Assembly (NCBI RefSeq): GCF_014205835.1
Contig: NZ_JACHCQ010000017.1
Span: forward strand, 1-64,000
Reading direction: 5' to 3'
DNA length: 64,000 nt
Source of the DNA: Pedobacter sp. AK013
Lineage (GTDB): Bacteria > Bacteroidota > Bacteroidia > Sphingobacteriales > Sphingobacteriaceae
The notes beneath the pieces are model-generated. The model was not told the DNA's origin. It saw nothing but the letters and a program-made list of their open reading frames with translations, and did not search any database. A program made the translations under genes and the position numbers. Below are positions 52,983 through 62,246 of the stretch, piece after piece. The first letter of the stretch is position 1, and the number at the start of each line of letters is the position of its first letter.

Positions 52983-53919
52983 AATTGATATTATTAAATG
53001 ATCCGCCAATAAAAATCCTGTTTACATCATTATTTGGGTGCAAAGGCATTTTGCCAATTACATGTATAAGATCTTGAAAAGAAAATATAGTTCCGTTTTC
53101 GCCTACTCTTAACGAACCCAAAACACCCGCGTCAACACTAAAATGTTCGTTTAGCCCAATCCTGAGATGATATTGAGAACTGTTGTAATTCGAATCTTTT
53201 TTTCTCTTCGAATGGTCATCGGCAGACTGAGAATATGGGGGCACATCTATACCGATAATTTCAGAAAGTTCGAACAAAAATGGCTGGTAACCCGTAAACT
53301 GATCGAAACTTAACTCGCCATAGTTAAAACCCCTGCGGGAGTGTACGAAGAACGAGCCACCACCTGTCCACCAGCGATCAAAACCATCACCAATGCCAAG
53401 CCACTTTACAGGTGCAGCACCATCATTATAATAATTAAAGCTAAGTCCTGGACCCGAAAGGGTAACCGACCCCACTACCTGGTTACGCCTATGGTTATTG
53501 ATTACAATATTGGTAGAGAGCAAGCCAAAATAATTGTTGTTTAGGTTGATGTTGTAGAAGGCTGAATTCTGCATAGTGCGTATCAGTTTCTTATAACTTA
53601 ACGGATTGCCGCCATATCCGGCAGATATAGAGTTGGTAAAGTCTATTTCAATATTATCGATCAACGGATTCAGATTGGTACCTACAGTTTTTCTGTATAT
53701 AGAAATACTGCCGCCATAGTTGGCAATAAAGCTATTTTTGTACTCAGCACTCACTGCAAAACCGCCGTAGAGGTTTACGCCAGGAAAAGTTTGCTTTTTT
53801 CCGTAATTAAGATTTAAATTAAGTCCAAAACTGAAATATGGTGCATAAACCCAATCTTTTTGAGCATAGCTATTACCATTAAAAAGGACTAAAAGGGCAA
53901 GCGTAATTAGGTATTTCAT
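52966..53919 (-). CDS. Secreted beta-rich protein, possibly toxin-23-like
   Basis: The 317-residue protein has a signal peptide (MKYLITLALLVLFNGNSYAQ) and many amphipathic strands as in an outer-membrane barrel. It contains the segment GPGLSFNYYNDGAAPVKWLG followed by GDGFDRWWTGGGSFFVHSRR. This resembles, from memory, proteins annotated as 'polymorphic toxin type 23 domain'. That annotation in Bacteroidota may itself mark outer-membrane proteins. It is the first gene of the lodA-like operon. Confidence 0.5.
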   Translation of the reverse strand: MKYLITLALLVLFNGNSYAQKDWVYAPYFSFGLNLNLNYGKKQTFPGVNLYGGFAVSAEYKNSFIANYGGSISIYRKTVGTNLNPLIDNIEIDFTNSISAGYGGNPLSYKKLIRTMQNSAFYNINLNNNYFGLLSTNIVINNHRRNQVVGSVTLSGPGLSFNYYNDGAAPVKWLGIGDGFDRWWTGGGSFFVHSRRGFNYGELSFDQFTGYQPFLFELSEIIGIDVPPYSQSADDHSKRKKDSNYNSSQYHLRIGLNEHFSVDAGVLGSLRVGENGTIFSFQDLIHVIGKMPLHPNNDVNRIFIGGSFNNINYVKVK

Positions 53920-53996
53920 GGTAGAGCGGCTTGATTTAGGTTGTAACAGTAGTTTGTATTGGTTATGCAATTTAATCAATGTGGTACAGAATGCAA

Positions 53997-54014
53997 ATAC
54001 CCAATAGTAGGTAT
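53997..54014. promoter_or_regulatory. 18-bp palindromic operator, copy 1
   Basis: ATACCCAATAGTAGGTAT is an imperfect palindrome. It differs at two positions from the inverse of copy 2 (54048-54065), whose centre lies 51 bases away. It is in the promoter region between the lodA-like operon and the dipeptidase operon. Confidence 0.6.
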
Positions 54015-54047
54015 TTATGGCATTTTCTGTATTTCTAATTAGATTTT

Positions 54048-54065
54048 ATACCCATTATTGGGTAT
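54048..54065. promoter_or_regulatory. 18-bp palindromic operator, copy 2
   Basis: ATACCCATTATTGGGTAT has perfect 7-bp arms (ATACCCA/TGGGTAT). It shares CCATTATTGGGT with a site upstream of the XRE-like gene near 35440. Confidence 0.65.
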
Positions 54066-54083
54066 TGGAATCTATCAGGTGAT

Positions 54084-54110
54084 CTGTTATATTTACGTAT
54101 TCGATAACAG
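54084..54110. promoter_or_regulatory. CTGTTAT/ATAACAG inverted repeat
   Basis: Perfect 7-bp arms separated by 13 bases, 140 bases before the dipeptidase-like start codon. It could be a second operator or a leader hairpin. Confidence 0.45.
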
Positions 54111-54249
54111 TAAGCGCTGTAGGTTAAAGCGAACTGTTATTTCCGGTTTAGTGCTGTATATTTTTCAATTGATTTAAGATTACCAGTATATCTCCAAGCG
54201 GATTTTGTGCTGTGCCTTAGGGGGTATTTCATCTAAAACCTTTCTACTC

Positions 54250-55668
54250 ATGAATATCTCTGTTGCAGATTTACATTGCCACCCTTCTATGAAGCCTTAC
54301 GGGCGTAGCTTTCCTGACAGGGTACCTGGCACCGATCCATTAATAAAGGACTGCATTTATTTTTATGGCAGTCCACCATTTGTAAAAAAGATTCTCAATA
54401 AAATTTTAGGTATTACCAGCTTTCCTCAGGCAGGTATTCAGGCGCTTGAAAAAGGAGGCGTTGGACTTATTTTCTGTTCACTTTATCCTTTCGAAAAAGG
54501 CTTTGTCAGAAAAAATGCTTTACCAGGCGATTTAGTTGCCGATAGTGTAAACCTGGTTACCGGCATCGGAAAAGAGCGTATACATTATATTCAGGATCCA
54601 AACAATGGGTATTTTACCGACCTGGAGAATGAATATGCTTTTTTAAAAGCTTTAGATGGAAGGGTATTCACTTTTGGATCGAAGAAAATCAGGTATGTAT
54701 TGTTAATTGATTTTCAACATATGGTTCAAAGCCAAAATGATGAGGTATATACCGTATATATCGGATTGTCTTTTGAAGGGATGCATGCACTTTACAATCG
54801 CTTTGAAGATGTGGGGAGCGATGACCCTCTGGTAAAACAAAGTTTAATGGATAACCTGGTTAAGGTAAAAGCCTGGCCACATTGTCCATTGTTTATCACT
54901 TTTGCCCATCATTTTTATAATGGATTATGTGGGCATGCCGCTAGCTTAACCGATTTTTCTGTGAAGCTGATCACCAATCAAAGTGTGATGCTTGGAAAAG
55001 GCCTTAATGCATTAGGTAAGGATATGATCAGGGCATTGTTATCCAAAACAAATGGAAAGCGAATCCTTATCGATATCAAACACATGAGCATTGCAGCCAG
55101 AAAAGAATATTTCGAACTTTTAGATCAGGAATACAGTAACGAGCATATACCGGTAATTGTTAGCCACGGAGCAATATGTGGCGATGAGTATGCTTACAAC
55201 TGGTTTTTAAGTGCCGATATCAACTTTTCTGATCGAGAAATTGTACTTATTGGACAAAGCGAAGGGCTATTTGGAATACAATTAGATGAAAGACGTATTG
55301 CCAGTAGTCATGAAATTGCACTATTTAGAAAGCACCTTGGGAGCGAGGCAATCTTACTCCATGCAGCACTATTTGTGTGGAGACAGATCCGTTATATTGC
55401 GGTGTTGCTTGATATCAATAGGCTTCCGGCCTGGGATATCCAATGTTTAGGAAGCGACAACGATGGTATTGTTAATCCGATTGATGGGATATGGACCTCT
55501 GCCGATTTTGGATTACTCAAAGACAGACTTCTTATCCATGCAAATGCCTTTGTTGAAAATCCAGATTACAACATGTCCATGCCAGACAATTTGATATCAG
55601 GAGAAGAAATTGTAGGGAAGTTTATGACTAAAAATATGCTCAGTTTTATGGAGAAAAATTTCAGGTAA
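54250..55668 (+). CDS. M19-like membrane dipeptidase/amidohydrolase
   Basis: The 472-residue protein has amidohydrolase metal motifs in M19 order: VADLHCHPSMKPYG (D-x-H-x-H) at the N-terminus, ILIDIKHMS, IVSHGAICG and CLGSDNDGIVNP (the family's GSD-x-DG). There is no signal peptide, so it is probably cytoplasmic. The Met at 54250 places the metal motif at the start as in the family; the frame extends 15 codons upstream. Hydrolysis of dipeptides or a related amide is likely. It heads a three-gene operon facing away from the lodA-like operon. Confidence 0.78.
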   Translation: MNISVADLHCHPSMKPYGRSFPDRVPGTDPLIKDCIYFYGSPPFVKKILNKILGITSFPQAGIQALEKGGVGLIFCSLYPFEKGFVRKNALPGDLVADSVNLVTGIGKERIHYIQDPNNGYFTDLENEYAFLKALDGRVFTFGSKKIRYVLLIDFQHMVQSQNDEVYTVYIGLSFEGMHALYNRFEDVGSDDPLVKQSLMDNLVKVKAWPHCPLFITFAHHFYNGLCGHAASLTDFSVKLITNQSVMLGKGLNALGKDMIRALLSKTNGKRILIDIKHMSIAARKEYFELLDQEYSNEHIPVIVSHGAICGDEYAYNWFLSADINFSDREIVLIGQSEGLFGIQLDERRIASSHEIALFRKHLGSEAILLHAALFVWRQIRYIAVLLDINRLPAWDIQCLGSDNDGIVNPIDGIWTSADFGLLKDRLLIHANAFVENPDYNMSMPDNLISGEEIVGKFMTKNMLSFMEKNFR

Positions 55669-55702
55669 TTTCTAAATACAATGGTAAACTAAAGAAAATG
55701 AT

Positions 55703-56920
55703 ATGAAAAACGATCGCGAAACCATGGATCCTGTAATAAAAAAAGATCTTATCGATAAACTTCTCAATAACAAAATCACAGTTAGCGAACTTGTTCAACT
55801 GCGGCCAGAAATTAATGAGTTTGATCTGTCGGAAATTATTCAGCATATTTACGATCTTAATCTGGAGCAGGTACGTAAAATTGCGGCACTACAACCTATC
55901 ATGGCCAAGGTAGATGCGTTGAAAAATAGCCAGCGTAATACCCGTTTTATAAAAAAAGTAAAAAATAATTTTCGTAAGCATACCGCTAAGCACAACGGCC
56001 TTAAAAATAGGGTAGTAGTAGTGGAGGGCGATTCTTGGTTCAATTATCCTATTCTTTTAAGCGATGTAATCGACTGGGTTGCTATGGAGGAGAATATGGC
56101 TGTTTATAGTCTGGCTTCAGGTGGTGATTGGCTGATGAATATGGTTAGCGCTAAAAAATATGTAGAACAGCTTTCTACGCTTCAGCCCGATGTATTTATC
56201 ATTAGTGGGGGAGGAAACGATCTGGTTGGAAACAGGAGAATAGCAGCCATGGTTACACATAAAGGAGATTCTAATGAATTTGAAAATAGCGCTTTTGCAA
56301 AATACCTCTATGAAAAGGCGGCCAAGGCGCCAGATAAACCAGAAGATTTTAAGCGGGGTGCCCAATTTATATCCAAAGATTTTTATGCTTTGCTGGCCTT
56401 TTTTCAGCTCCAATATTACTTTATTATAAATGGCATTCTTACCGGGGGTAAAGGCAAAGGTGAAAATGGTAAATTTCCGGGAATACAGATTATTACGCAG
56501 GGCTATGATTATGCCATTCCAAGCGATAAAAAAATAGCAGGATATAATCCACTCAAATGGTATCGACTGTTTGCACGAACCTTTCTCGGACATGGAGGAT
56601 GGCTAAAAACACCCTTGCAGCTCAGAGGTATTTACGATCCCGAAGATCAGCGCAAAATTGTTTATGCCATGATTTACCTCTTTAACGAAATGATGATTGA
56701 TATTGGACGCATATTTAGCGAAATGTTAGGTGAGAATCGGGTATTCCATATCGATTCGAGAGGATCAGTTGGCAAAAACGGTTGGACAGATGAATTGCAT
56801 CCATTACCCAAACATTTCAAAAAAACAGCAGCAGCCTTTATCCATTGCATTAACAACCCTAATAAAAATGGAACTGCAGTAGTAGAAGTTGTAAAACACC
56901 ATGAAGGAGGCCAAAAATGA
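55703..56920 (+). CDS. SGNH/GDSL-type hydrolase
   Basis: The 405-residue protein has a helical N-terminal region (residues 1-95) and then SGNH blocks: block I VVVVEGDSWFNYP (nucleophile Ser), block III SGGGNDLVG and block V TDELHPLPKHF (Asp and His). These hydrolases remove acyl or acetyl esters. No signal peptide is seen. It lies 34 bases after the dipeptidase-like gene and overlaps the next gene by 4 bases. The substrate is unknown. Confidence 0.82.
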   Translation: MKNDRETMDPVIKKDLIDKLLNNKITVSELVQLRPEINEFDLSEIIQHIYDLNLEQVRKIAALQPIMAKVDALKNSQRNTRFIKKVKNNFRKHTAKHNGLKNRVVVVEGDSWFNYPILLSDVIDWVAMEENMAVYSLASGGDWLMNMVSAKKYVEQLSTLQPDVFIISGGGNDLVGNRRIAAMVTHKGDSNEFENSAFAKYLYEKAAKAPDKPEDFKRGAQFISKDFYALLAFFQLQYYFIINGILTGGKGKGENGKFPGIQIITQGYDYAIPSDKKIAGYNPLKWYRLFARTFLGHGGWLKTPLQLRGIYDPEDQRKIVYAMIYLFNEMMIDIGRIFSEMLGENRVFHIDSRGSVGKNGWTDELHPLPKHFKKTAAAFIHCINNPNKNGTAVVEVVKHHEGGQK

Positions 56921-57420
56921 AAAAGATATTAATTTTAGTATTTATCATCGTTTGTGGTGTGATGTCTTTTCAAGGAAAGATACTTCAGCAATTCAGCGGA
57001 AAAGGAATCATCAACTTAGAGCTTGCTAAGAAAGATACAGGAGTCGAAATCATTTCGCTTTGGCGCGACACGCTTTACGGAGATCAAACGCTTTTAAACC
57101 TGGCACAAAAGAATACACACCTCGATTTTCTGTTTATTTTCGTATATGTACTGCTTATCATGACACTCTCTAATGCGCAAATGCAAAGAGAAAAAACAAG
57201 TTGGCTAAATGAATTGCTAAGGCTTAATTTATTTCTGGCATTCTTAATCGGCTCCCTCGATGTTATTGAGAATATTAGGCTACTGCACAGTTTTCATCAT
57301 CCTGGAAATATAGCTGAATTTTGGAGGACAGATTTTATTGCCTGGCCAAAATTCGTGATAGCAGGTTGGATAATTTTAGTCTATGTTTTCTCGATAATTA
57401 AGGGGTATTTTAATAAGTGA
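56917..57420 (+). CDS. Hypothetical membrane protein, 167 residues
   Basis: Four hydrophobic segments: MKKILILVFIIVCGVMSF at the start, FLFIFVYVLLIMTL, LNLFLAFLIGSLDVIENI and FVIAGWIILVYVFSII at the end. The polar stretch after the first segment would lie outside the inner membrane. It overlaps the SGNH gene by 4 bases, so the two are translated together. I do not recognise a family. Confidence 0.7.
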   Translation: MKKILILVFIIVCGVMSFQGKILQQFSGKGIINLELAKKDTGVEIISLWRDTLYGDQTLLNLAQKNTHLDFLFIFVYVLLIMTLSNAQMQREKTSWLNELLRLNLFLAFLIGSLDVIENIRLLHSFHHPGNIAEFWRTDFIAWPKFVIAGWIILVYVFSIIKGYFNK

Positions 57421-57467
57421 TTTTGTTTATCATTGTACCTATTACTGACAGATTTCAAAAGTTGGAC

Positions 57468-57537
57468 GTCATTCTAACTGAAGCGTAGTCCCGAGGGAGT
57501 TCCTTTGGAACACTATGGTCGAAATGTATGAAATGAC
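57468..57537. repeat. 70-bp imperfect palindromic intergenic element
   Basis: Ends GTCATT and AATGAC, with an inner palindrome GTTCCTTTGGAAC at 57499-57511. Size and ends resemble the inner element at 23931-24002 (ends TTGTCA/TGACAA), so it may be a relative of the same dispersed family. Confidence 0.55.
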
Positions 57538-57968
57538 AAGTTAATAGTTAAAATTTATATTAGTTTGTCGTCATAAATCGGATTTTATACATCATCTTGA
57601 AAATAACTAACAAAAAGCGTAGGAAGGAGCTTTTGTGTTAAAAATCGTAATTTATTTGTCTAATTCTAGTCGTCAAATTGATAATCTGCTCAAAAAGCAG
57701 GGCTAAATGATCTGTTTATTGCAATTAATCATCTTCTTTTACTAAAACACAATTTCTCCAATCCAAATCTGAAGTTTAACTTCATTATAACTTCATAAAT
57801 CTGTATTTATTTCGCTTTCGAATTAAATCATTGCGTAACCATAATTTATTGAAATCAATTAAGCACTTACAAACCTATTGTAGACTTGCTTTTCATTATA
57901 AATTGGTTGCCAAGGGAAACTAATTAGAGAAAAAAATAAATCAGATTAAAACCATTCAACAAGAAAAA
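57538..57968. other. Leader/promoter region of the RND operon
   Basis: About 430 AT-rich bases with a small CTGCT-caaaa-AGCAG hairpin at 57686-57700. No gene and no clear TAnnTTTG promoter could be supported. Confidence 0.35.
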
Positions 57969-59051
57969 ATGAAAAGAGTTGTCATTTGCTTAGGCTTGTG
58001 TACTTTGCTTTACGTAACGGGTTGTACCTCGAAGAAAGAAGAAAAAGAAGAAGTAGTCACTTATGCGGTAACCACGCCGTTAAGAATGGATACTTCGTTT
58101 ACAAAAGAATATGTTTCGCAGATTAAATCTGTTCGGAATATCGAAGTTAGGGCCCAGGAAAAGGGTTATCTCCAAAATATTTATGTAGATGAAGGTCAGC
58201 ATGTAAAGGCAGGTCAACTATTGTTTAAGATTATGCCTAAAGCAGCACAATCTGAATTGGCAAAAGCACAGGCCGAAACCAAATCAGCAGAAATTGAGCT
58301 TGAAAATACCAAATTGCTGTCTGATAAAAATATTGTTTCTAAAAATGAACTGGCTATGGCTAAAGCCAAGCTGCAATCGGCAAATGCCGAAACTTCATTG
58401 GCCAAATTCCATTTATCCAATACCGAAATCAGGGCACCTTTTGATGGGACCATCGACCGTATTCCTTTAAAGCTGGGTAGCTTGGTTGATGAAGGCGCTT
58501 TGTTAACCAGTCTTTCAGATAACAGCCAGGTTTTTGCTTACTTTAACGTTTCAGAACCGGAATACCTGAACTACCAAAATGCAGCAAAAGTAAAAGGACA
58601 GCAAGAAGTGAGCTTATTATTAGCAAACGGCGAATTTCTCAAATCTAAAGGTAAAGTAGAAGTTATTGAAAGTGAATTTGATAATGAAACAGGGAATATT
58701 GCTTTCAGAGCAAGGTTTAATAACAGCGATAACCTGCTTAGGAATGGTGAAACTGGTAAAATCCACATGGTTGTGCCTTTAAAAAATGCCATTATTATCC
58801 CTCAAAAAGCCACTTACGATATTCAGGACAAAACCTATGTTTTTGTGGTTGATAAAAACAATAAAGTCCACTCAAGGGCGATTACCATTGCAGGAGATAT
58901 TTCCGATTTATACATCGTAGGCGATGGCATTACCGTTGAAGATAAGATTTTGCTTGAAGGTGTACAGAAGGTTAAAGATGATGATAAAATTGCCTTTAAA
59001 TTTCAGCAGCCTCAGGAAGTGTTGAAACAATTGAGATTGAAAACAGAATAA
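57969..59051 (+). CDS. RND efflux periplasmic adaptor (membrane fusion protein)
   Basis: The 360-residue lipoprotein has a lipobox around VTGC at residue 19. It has a biotinyl-lipoyl half (VRAQEKGYLQNIYVDEGQHV), a coiled-coil hairpin (about residues 98-140), the second lipoyl half (IRAPFDGTIDRIPLKLGSLV), then beta-barrel and membrane-proximal domains. This is the AcrA/MexA layout. It links the pump at 59076 with the outer-membrane factor at 62239; the gap to the pump gene is 24 bases. Confidence 0.94.
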   Translation: MKRVVICLGLCTLLYVTGCTSKKEEKEEVVTYAVTTPLRMDTSFTKEYVSQIKSVRNIEVRAQEKGYLQNIYVDEGQHVKAGQLLFKIMPKAAQSELAKAQAETKSAEIELENTKLLSDKNIVSKNELAMAKAKLQSANAETSLAKFHLSNTEIRAPFDGTIDRIPLKLGSLVDEGALLTSLSDNSQVFAYFNVSEPEYLNYQNAAKVKGQQEVSLLLANGEFLKSKGKVEVIESEFDNETGNIAFRARFNNSDNLLRNGETGKIHMVVPLKNAIIIPQKATYDIQDKTYVFVVDKNNKVHSRAITIAGDISDLYIVGDGITVEDKILLEGVQKVKDDDKIAFKFQQPQEVLKQLRLKTE

Positions 59052-59075
59052 TCTAAACCCTTCTATACTTAATTT

Positions 59076-62000
59076 ATGTTTAGTAAATTCATACAAAGGC
59101 CTGTCCTTTCTATCGTAATATCACTTGTTATTGTGTTTTTGGGTGTGCTGGCCATTAGCTACCTGCCCGTTACACAGTTTCCTACTATATCTCCTCCCAA
59201 AGTAAATATAACTGCAGAATATCCGGGAGCGAATAACGAATTGTTGATTAAATCTGTAATCATTCCACTTGAGCGTGCACTCAATGGTGTACCGGGAATG
59301 AAATACATTGCATCTGATGCAGGTAATGATGGTGAAGCATCTATACAAGTGGTATTTAACCTGGGTACCGATCCAAATCAGGCCTCGCTTAACGTGCAGA
59401 ACCGTGTAGCAGCCGTTACCAATAAACTTCCACCTCTGGTAATCCGCGAGGGAGTAAAAATCACGCGCGAAGAGTCTAACATGCTGATGTATATCAACCT
59501 GTACAGTAAAGATCCTAAAATGAACCAGAACTTTCTGTATAACTATGCTGATATCAACTTGCTTTCGGAGCTTAAAAGGGTTGATGGTGTAGGTTTTGCC
59601 GATATTTTGGGTGATAGGGATTATGCCATGCGTATCTGGTTAAAACCCGATCGTATGCAGGCCTATAAAATCTCTGTTGATGAAGTAATGAATGCCCTTG
59701 AAGGGCAAAGCTTAGAGGCCTCACCAGGTAAAACAGGAGAAAGTTCAGGTAAACGCTCGCAGGCTTTTGAGTATGTGTTAAAGTACTCAGGGCGTTTCAG
59801 TACCAAAGAAGGGTACGAAAATATCGTGGTTAGAGCTACTCCTAATGGCCAGTTGCTCCGCTTAAAAGACGTGGCAGATGTAGATTTTAGTGCTTCGGCC
59901 TACAATTTATATTCTACTTTAAATGGAAAAGCATCTGCGGCTATCGTGTTAAAACAATCGTACGGTAGTAATGCCAGTCAGGTTATTAAAGATGTGAAGG
60001 CTAAAATGGCCGAAATTAAATCATCTTCATTTCCAAAAGGTTTAGATTACGAGATCAGTTACGACGTTTCCAAATTCTTGGATGCATCCATAGAAAAGGT
60101 AATCCATACTTTGGTAGAGGCATTTATTCTGGTGGGTTTAGTGGTATTTCTGTTCCTTGGCGATTGGCGTTCAACGCTTATCCCTGCCATTGCTGTACCG
60201 GTATCTTTGATTGGAACATTTGTATTTATGCAGTTCTTTGGCATTACCCTTAACTTAATTACCTTATTTGCATTGGTGCTCGCCATTGGGGTTGTAGTGG
60301 ATGACGCGATTGTGGTAATCGAGGCGGTGCATGCCAAGATGGAGCACGATAAGCATCTATCGGTATTAAAAGCTACACAACAAGCCATGAAAGAGATCGG
60401 TGGTGCCATTATCGCCATTACCTTTCTAATGGCATCGGTATTTATTCCGGTAGCTTTTATGTCGGGCCCGGTAGGTATTTTCTACCGTCAGTTCTCTATC
60501 ACCATGGCAACGGCGATTATCCTTTCAGGTATTGTAGCCTTAACACTTACACCTGCATTGTGTGCCATTATGTTGAAGAATAACCATGGATCGAAGAAAA
60601 AGAAGACTCCTATTGATCGCTTCTTAGACGGTTTTAATAATGGTTTTGCCAAGCTTTCGGGTAAATATGAACTGGTGTTAACCAAAGTAGTAAGCCGTAG
60701 GATATTAACTTTTGGTATACTGGTGGCCTTTTGTTTAGGTGTTTGGGGATTAAGTGGAAGTGTGCCATCAGGTTTTATTCCGAATGAAGATCAGGGAATG
60801 GTTTATGCCATTATCCAAACTCCTCCAGGGTCTACTTTAGAACGTACCGATCAGATTGCGGAGAAACTGCAGAAAATGTGTGAAGATATTGATGGCGTAA
60901 AGTCGGTTTCATCTTTGGCAGGATACGAAATTCTAACAGAAGGTACAGGATCCAACTCGGGTACCTGTTTAATTAACCTTAAAGATTGGAGCGAACGTAA
61001 ACACTCTGCACAGGAAATTATTCAAGAACTGGAAGAGAAATCAAAATCTATACCTGGTGCAACTATCGAATTTTTCCAGCCGCCGGCAGTTCCCGGTTAT
61101 GGTGCTGCGGGCGGTTTCGAACTCCGTTTATTAGATAAAGCAGGTAGCGGCGATTATAAAAAAATGGAAACCGTTGCCAATGATTTTGTACGCGAGTTGA
61201 ACAAACGCAAAGAGTTATCATCTGTATTTACTTTCTATAGTGCCAGTTTCCCGCAATACATGCTGGATGTTGATAACGATATTGCACAGCAAAAAGGGGT
61301 AAGTATTGATAATGCGATGAGTACCATGTCTACTTTTGTAGGTAGTGATTACGAAACGAGTTTTATAAAGTACGACCGTCAGTACAAGGTAATTGTACAG
61401 GCCTTACCTCAATACAGGGCTTTACCAGAAGATATCTTAAAACTTTCGGTTAAAAACAACCGCGATGAAATGGTGCCTTTCTCAGCCTTTATCAAAATGC
61501 GACGGGTTTATGGCTTGTCGGAGATAACCAGGCACAATATGTACAATGCTTCTGAGATCAGTGGGCAAGCAGCTCCGGGTTATAGTTCTGGTGAAGCCAT
61601 TAAGGCCATTACAGAAGTAGCACAGAAGACGTTGCCAAGGGGATTTGGTATCGATTGGGCTGGTATCTCTAAAGATGAAGTATCGAGAGGTAACGAAGCC
61701 ATTTATATCTTCCTGATTTGTTTAGGTTTCGTTTACCTGGTGCTGGCAGCGCAATACGAAAGTTTTATTTTACCTCTTTCGGTTATCCTTTCTTTACCAG
61801 CAGGTATTTTTGGAGCTTTCTTATTCTTAAAATTATTAGGATTGGAAAACAACATTTATGCGCAGGTAGCCATGGTAATGCTAATCGGTTTGCTGGGTAA
61901 AAATGCGGTGCTGATTGTGGAGTTTGCTACACAGCGGCATGCCCAAGGCGCGTCGGTACTAAAAGCAGCAATGGAAGGCGCAAGTGTACGTTTCCGACCA

Positions 62001-62246
62001 ATTTTAATGACCTCTTTTGCTTTTATTGCAGGTTTGATCCCTTTGATGATTGCAACCGGACCAGGTAAGATCGGTAACCGTACCATTGGTTCGGCTGCTG
62101 CAGGAGGTATGCTTTTTGGTACCATTTTCGGGGTGATTGTGATCCCTGGATTATATTATATATTCGGAACAATTGCAGCAAAACATAAGCTGATCAAAAT
62201 TGAAGAAGAACATCCATTAACTGAAGAAATTGAGAATAATGTTTAA
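59076..62246 (+). CDS. RND multidrug efflux pump (HAE1/AcrB type)
   Basis: The 1056-residue protein has the AcrB plan: helix 1 (FIQRPVLSIVISLVIVFLGV), a porter domain with PTISPPKVNITAEYPGAN, the helix-4 proton-relay aspartates in LAIGVVVDDAIVVIEAV, the second periplasmic domain (about 560-870), and helices 8-12 with LLGKNAVLIVEFATQRHAQG. Drug or lipid export driven by protons is expected. It overlaps the outer-membrane factor gene by 8 bases. Confidence 0.95.
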   Translation: MFSKFIQRPVLSIVISLVIVFLGVLAISYLPVTQFPTISPPKVNITAEYPGANNELLIKSVIIPLERALNGVPGMKYIASDAGNDGEASIQVVFNLGTDPNQASLNVQNRVAAVTNKLPPLVIREGVKITREESNMLMYINLYSKDPKMNQNFLYNYADINLLSELKRVDGVGFADILGDRDYAMRIWLKPDRMQAYKISVDEVMNALEGQSLEASPGKTGESSGKRSQAFEYVLKYSGRFSTKEGYENIVVRATPNGQLLRLKDVADVDFSASAYNLYSTLNGKASAAIVLKQSYGSNASQVIKDVKAKMAEIKSSSFPKGLDYEISYDVSKFLDASIEKVIHTLVEAFILVGLVVFLFLGDWRSTLIPAIAVPVSLIGTFVFMQFFGITLNLITLFALVLAIGVVVDDAIVVIEAVHAKMEHDKHLSVLKATQQAMKEIGGAIIAITFLMASVFIPVAFMSGPVGIFYRQFSITMATAIILSGIVALTLTPALCAIMLKNNHGSKKKKTPIDRFLDGFNNGFAKLSGKYELVLTKVVSRRILTFGILVAFCLGVWGLSGSVPSGFIPNEDQGMVYAIIQTPPGSTLERTDQIAEKLQKMCEDIDGVKSVSSLAGYEILTEGTGSNSGTCLINLKDWSERKHSAQEIIQELEEKSKSIPGATIEFFQPPAVPGYGAAGGFELRLLDKAGSGDYKKMETVANDFVRELNKRKELSSVFTFYSASFPQYMLDVDNDIAQQKGVSIDNAMSTMSTFVGSDYETSFIKYDRQYKVIVQALPQYRALPEDILKLSVKNNRDEMVPFSAFIKMRRVYGLSEITRHNMYNASEISGQAAPGYSSGEAIKAITEVAQKTLPRGFGIDWAGISKDEVSRGNEAIYIFLICLGFVYLVLAAQYESFILPLSVILSLPAGIFGAFLFLKLLGLENNIYAQVAMVMLIGLLGKNAVLIVEFATQRHAQGASVLKAAMEGASVRFRPILMTSFAFIAGLIPLMIATGPGKIGNRTIGSAAAGGMLFGTIFGVIVIPGLYYIFGTIAAKHKLIKIEEEHPLTEEIENNV

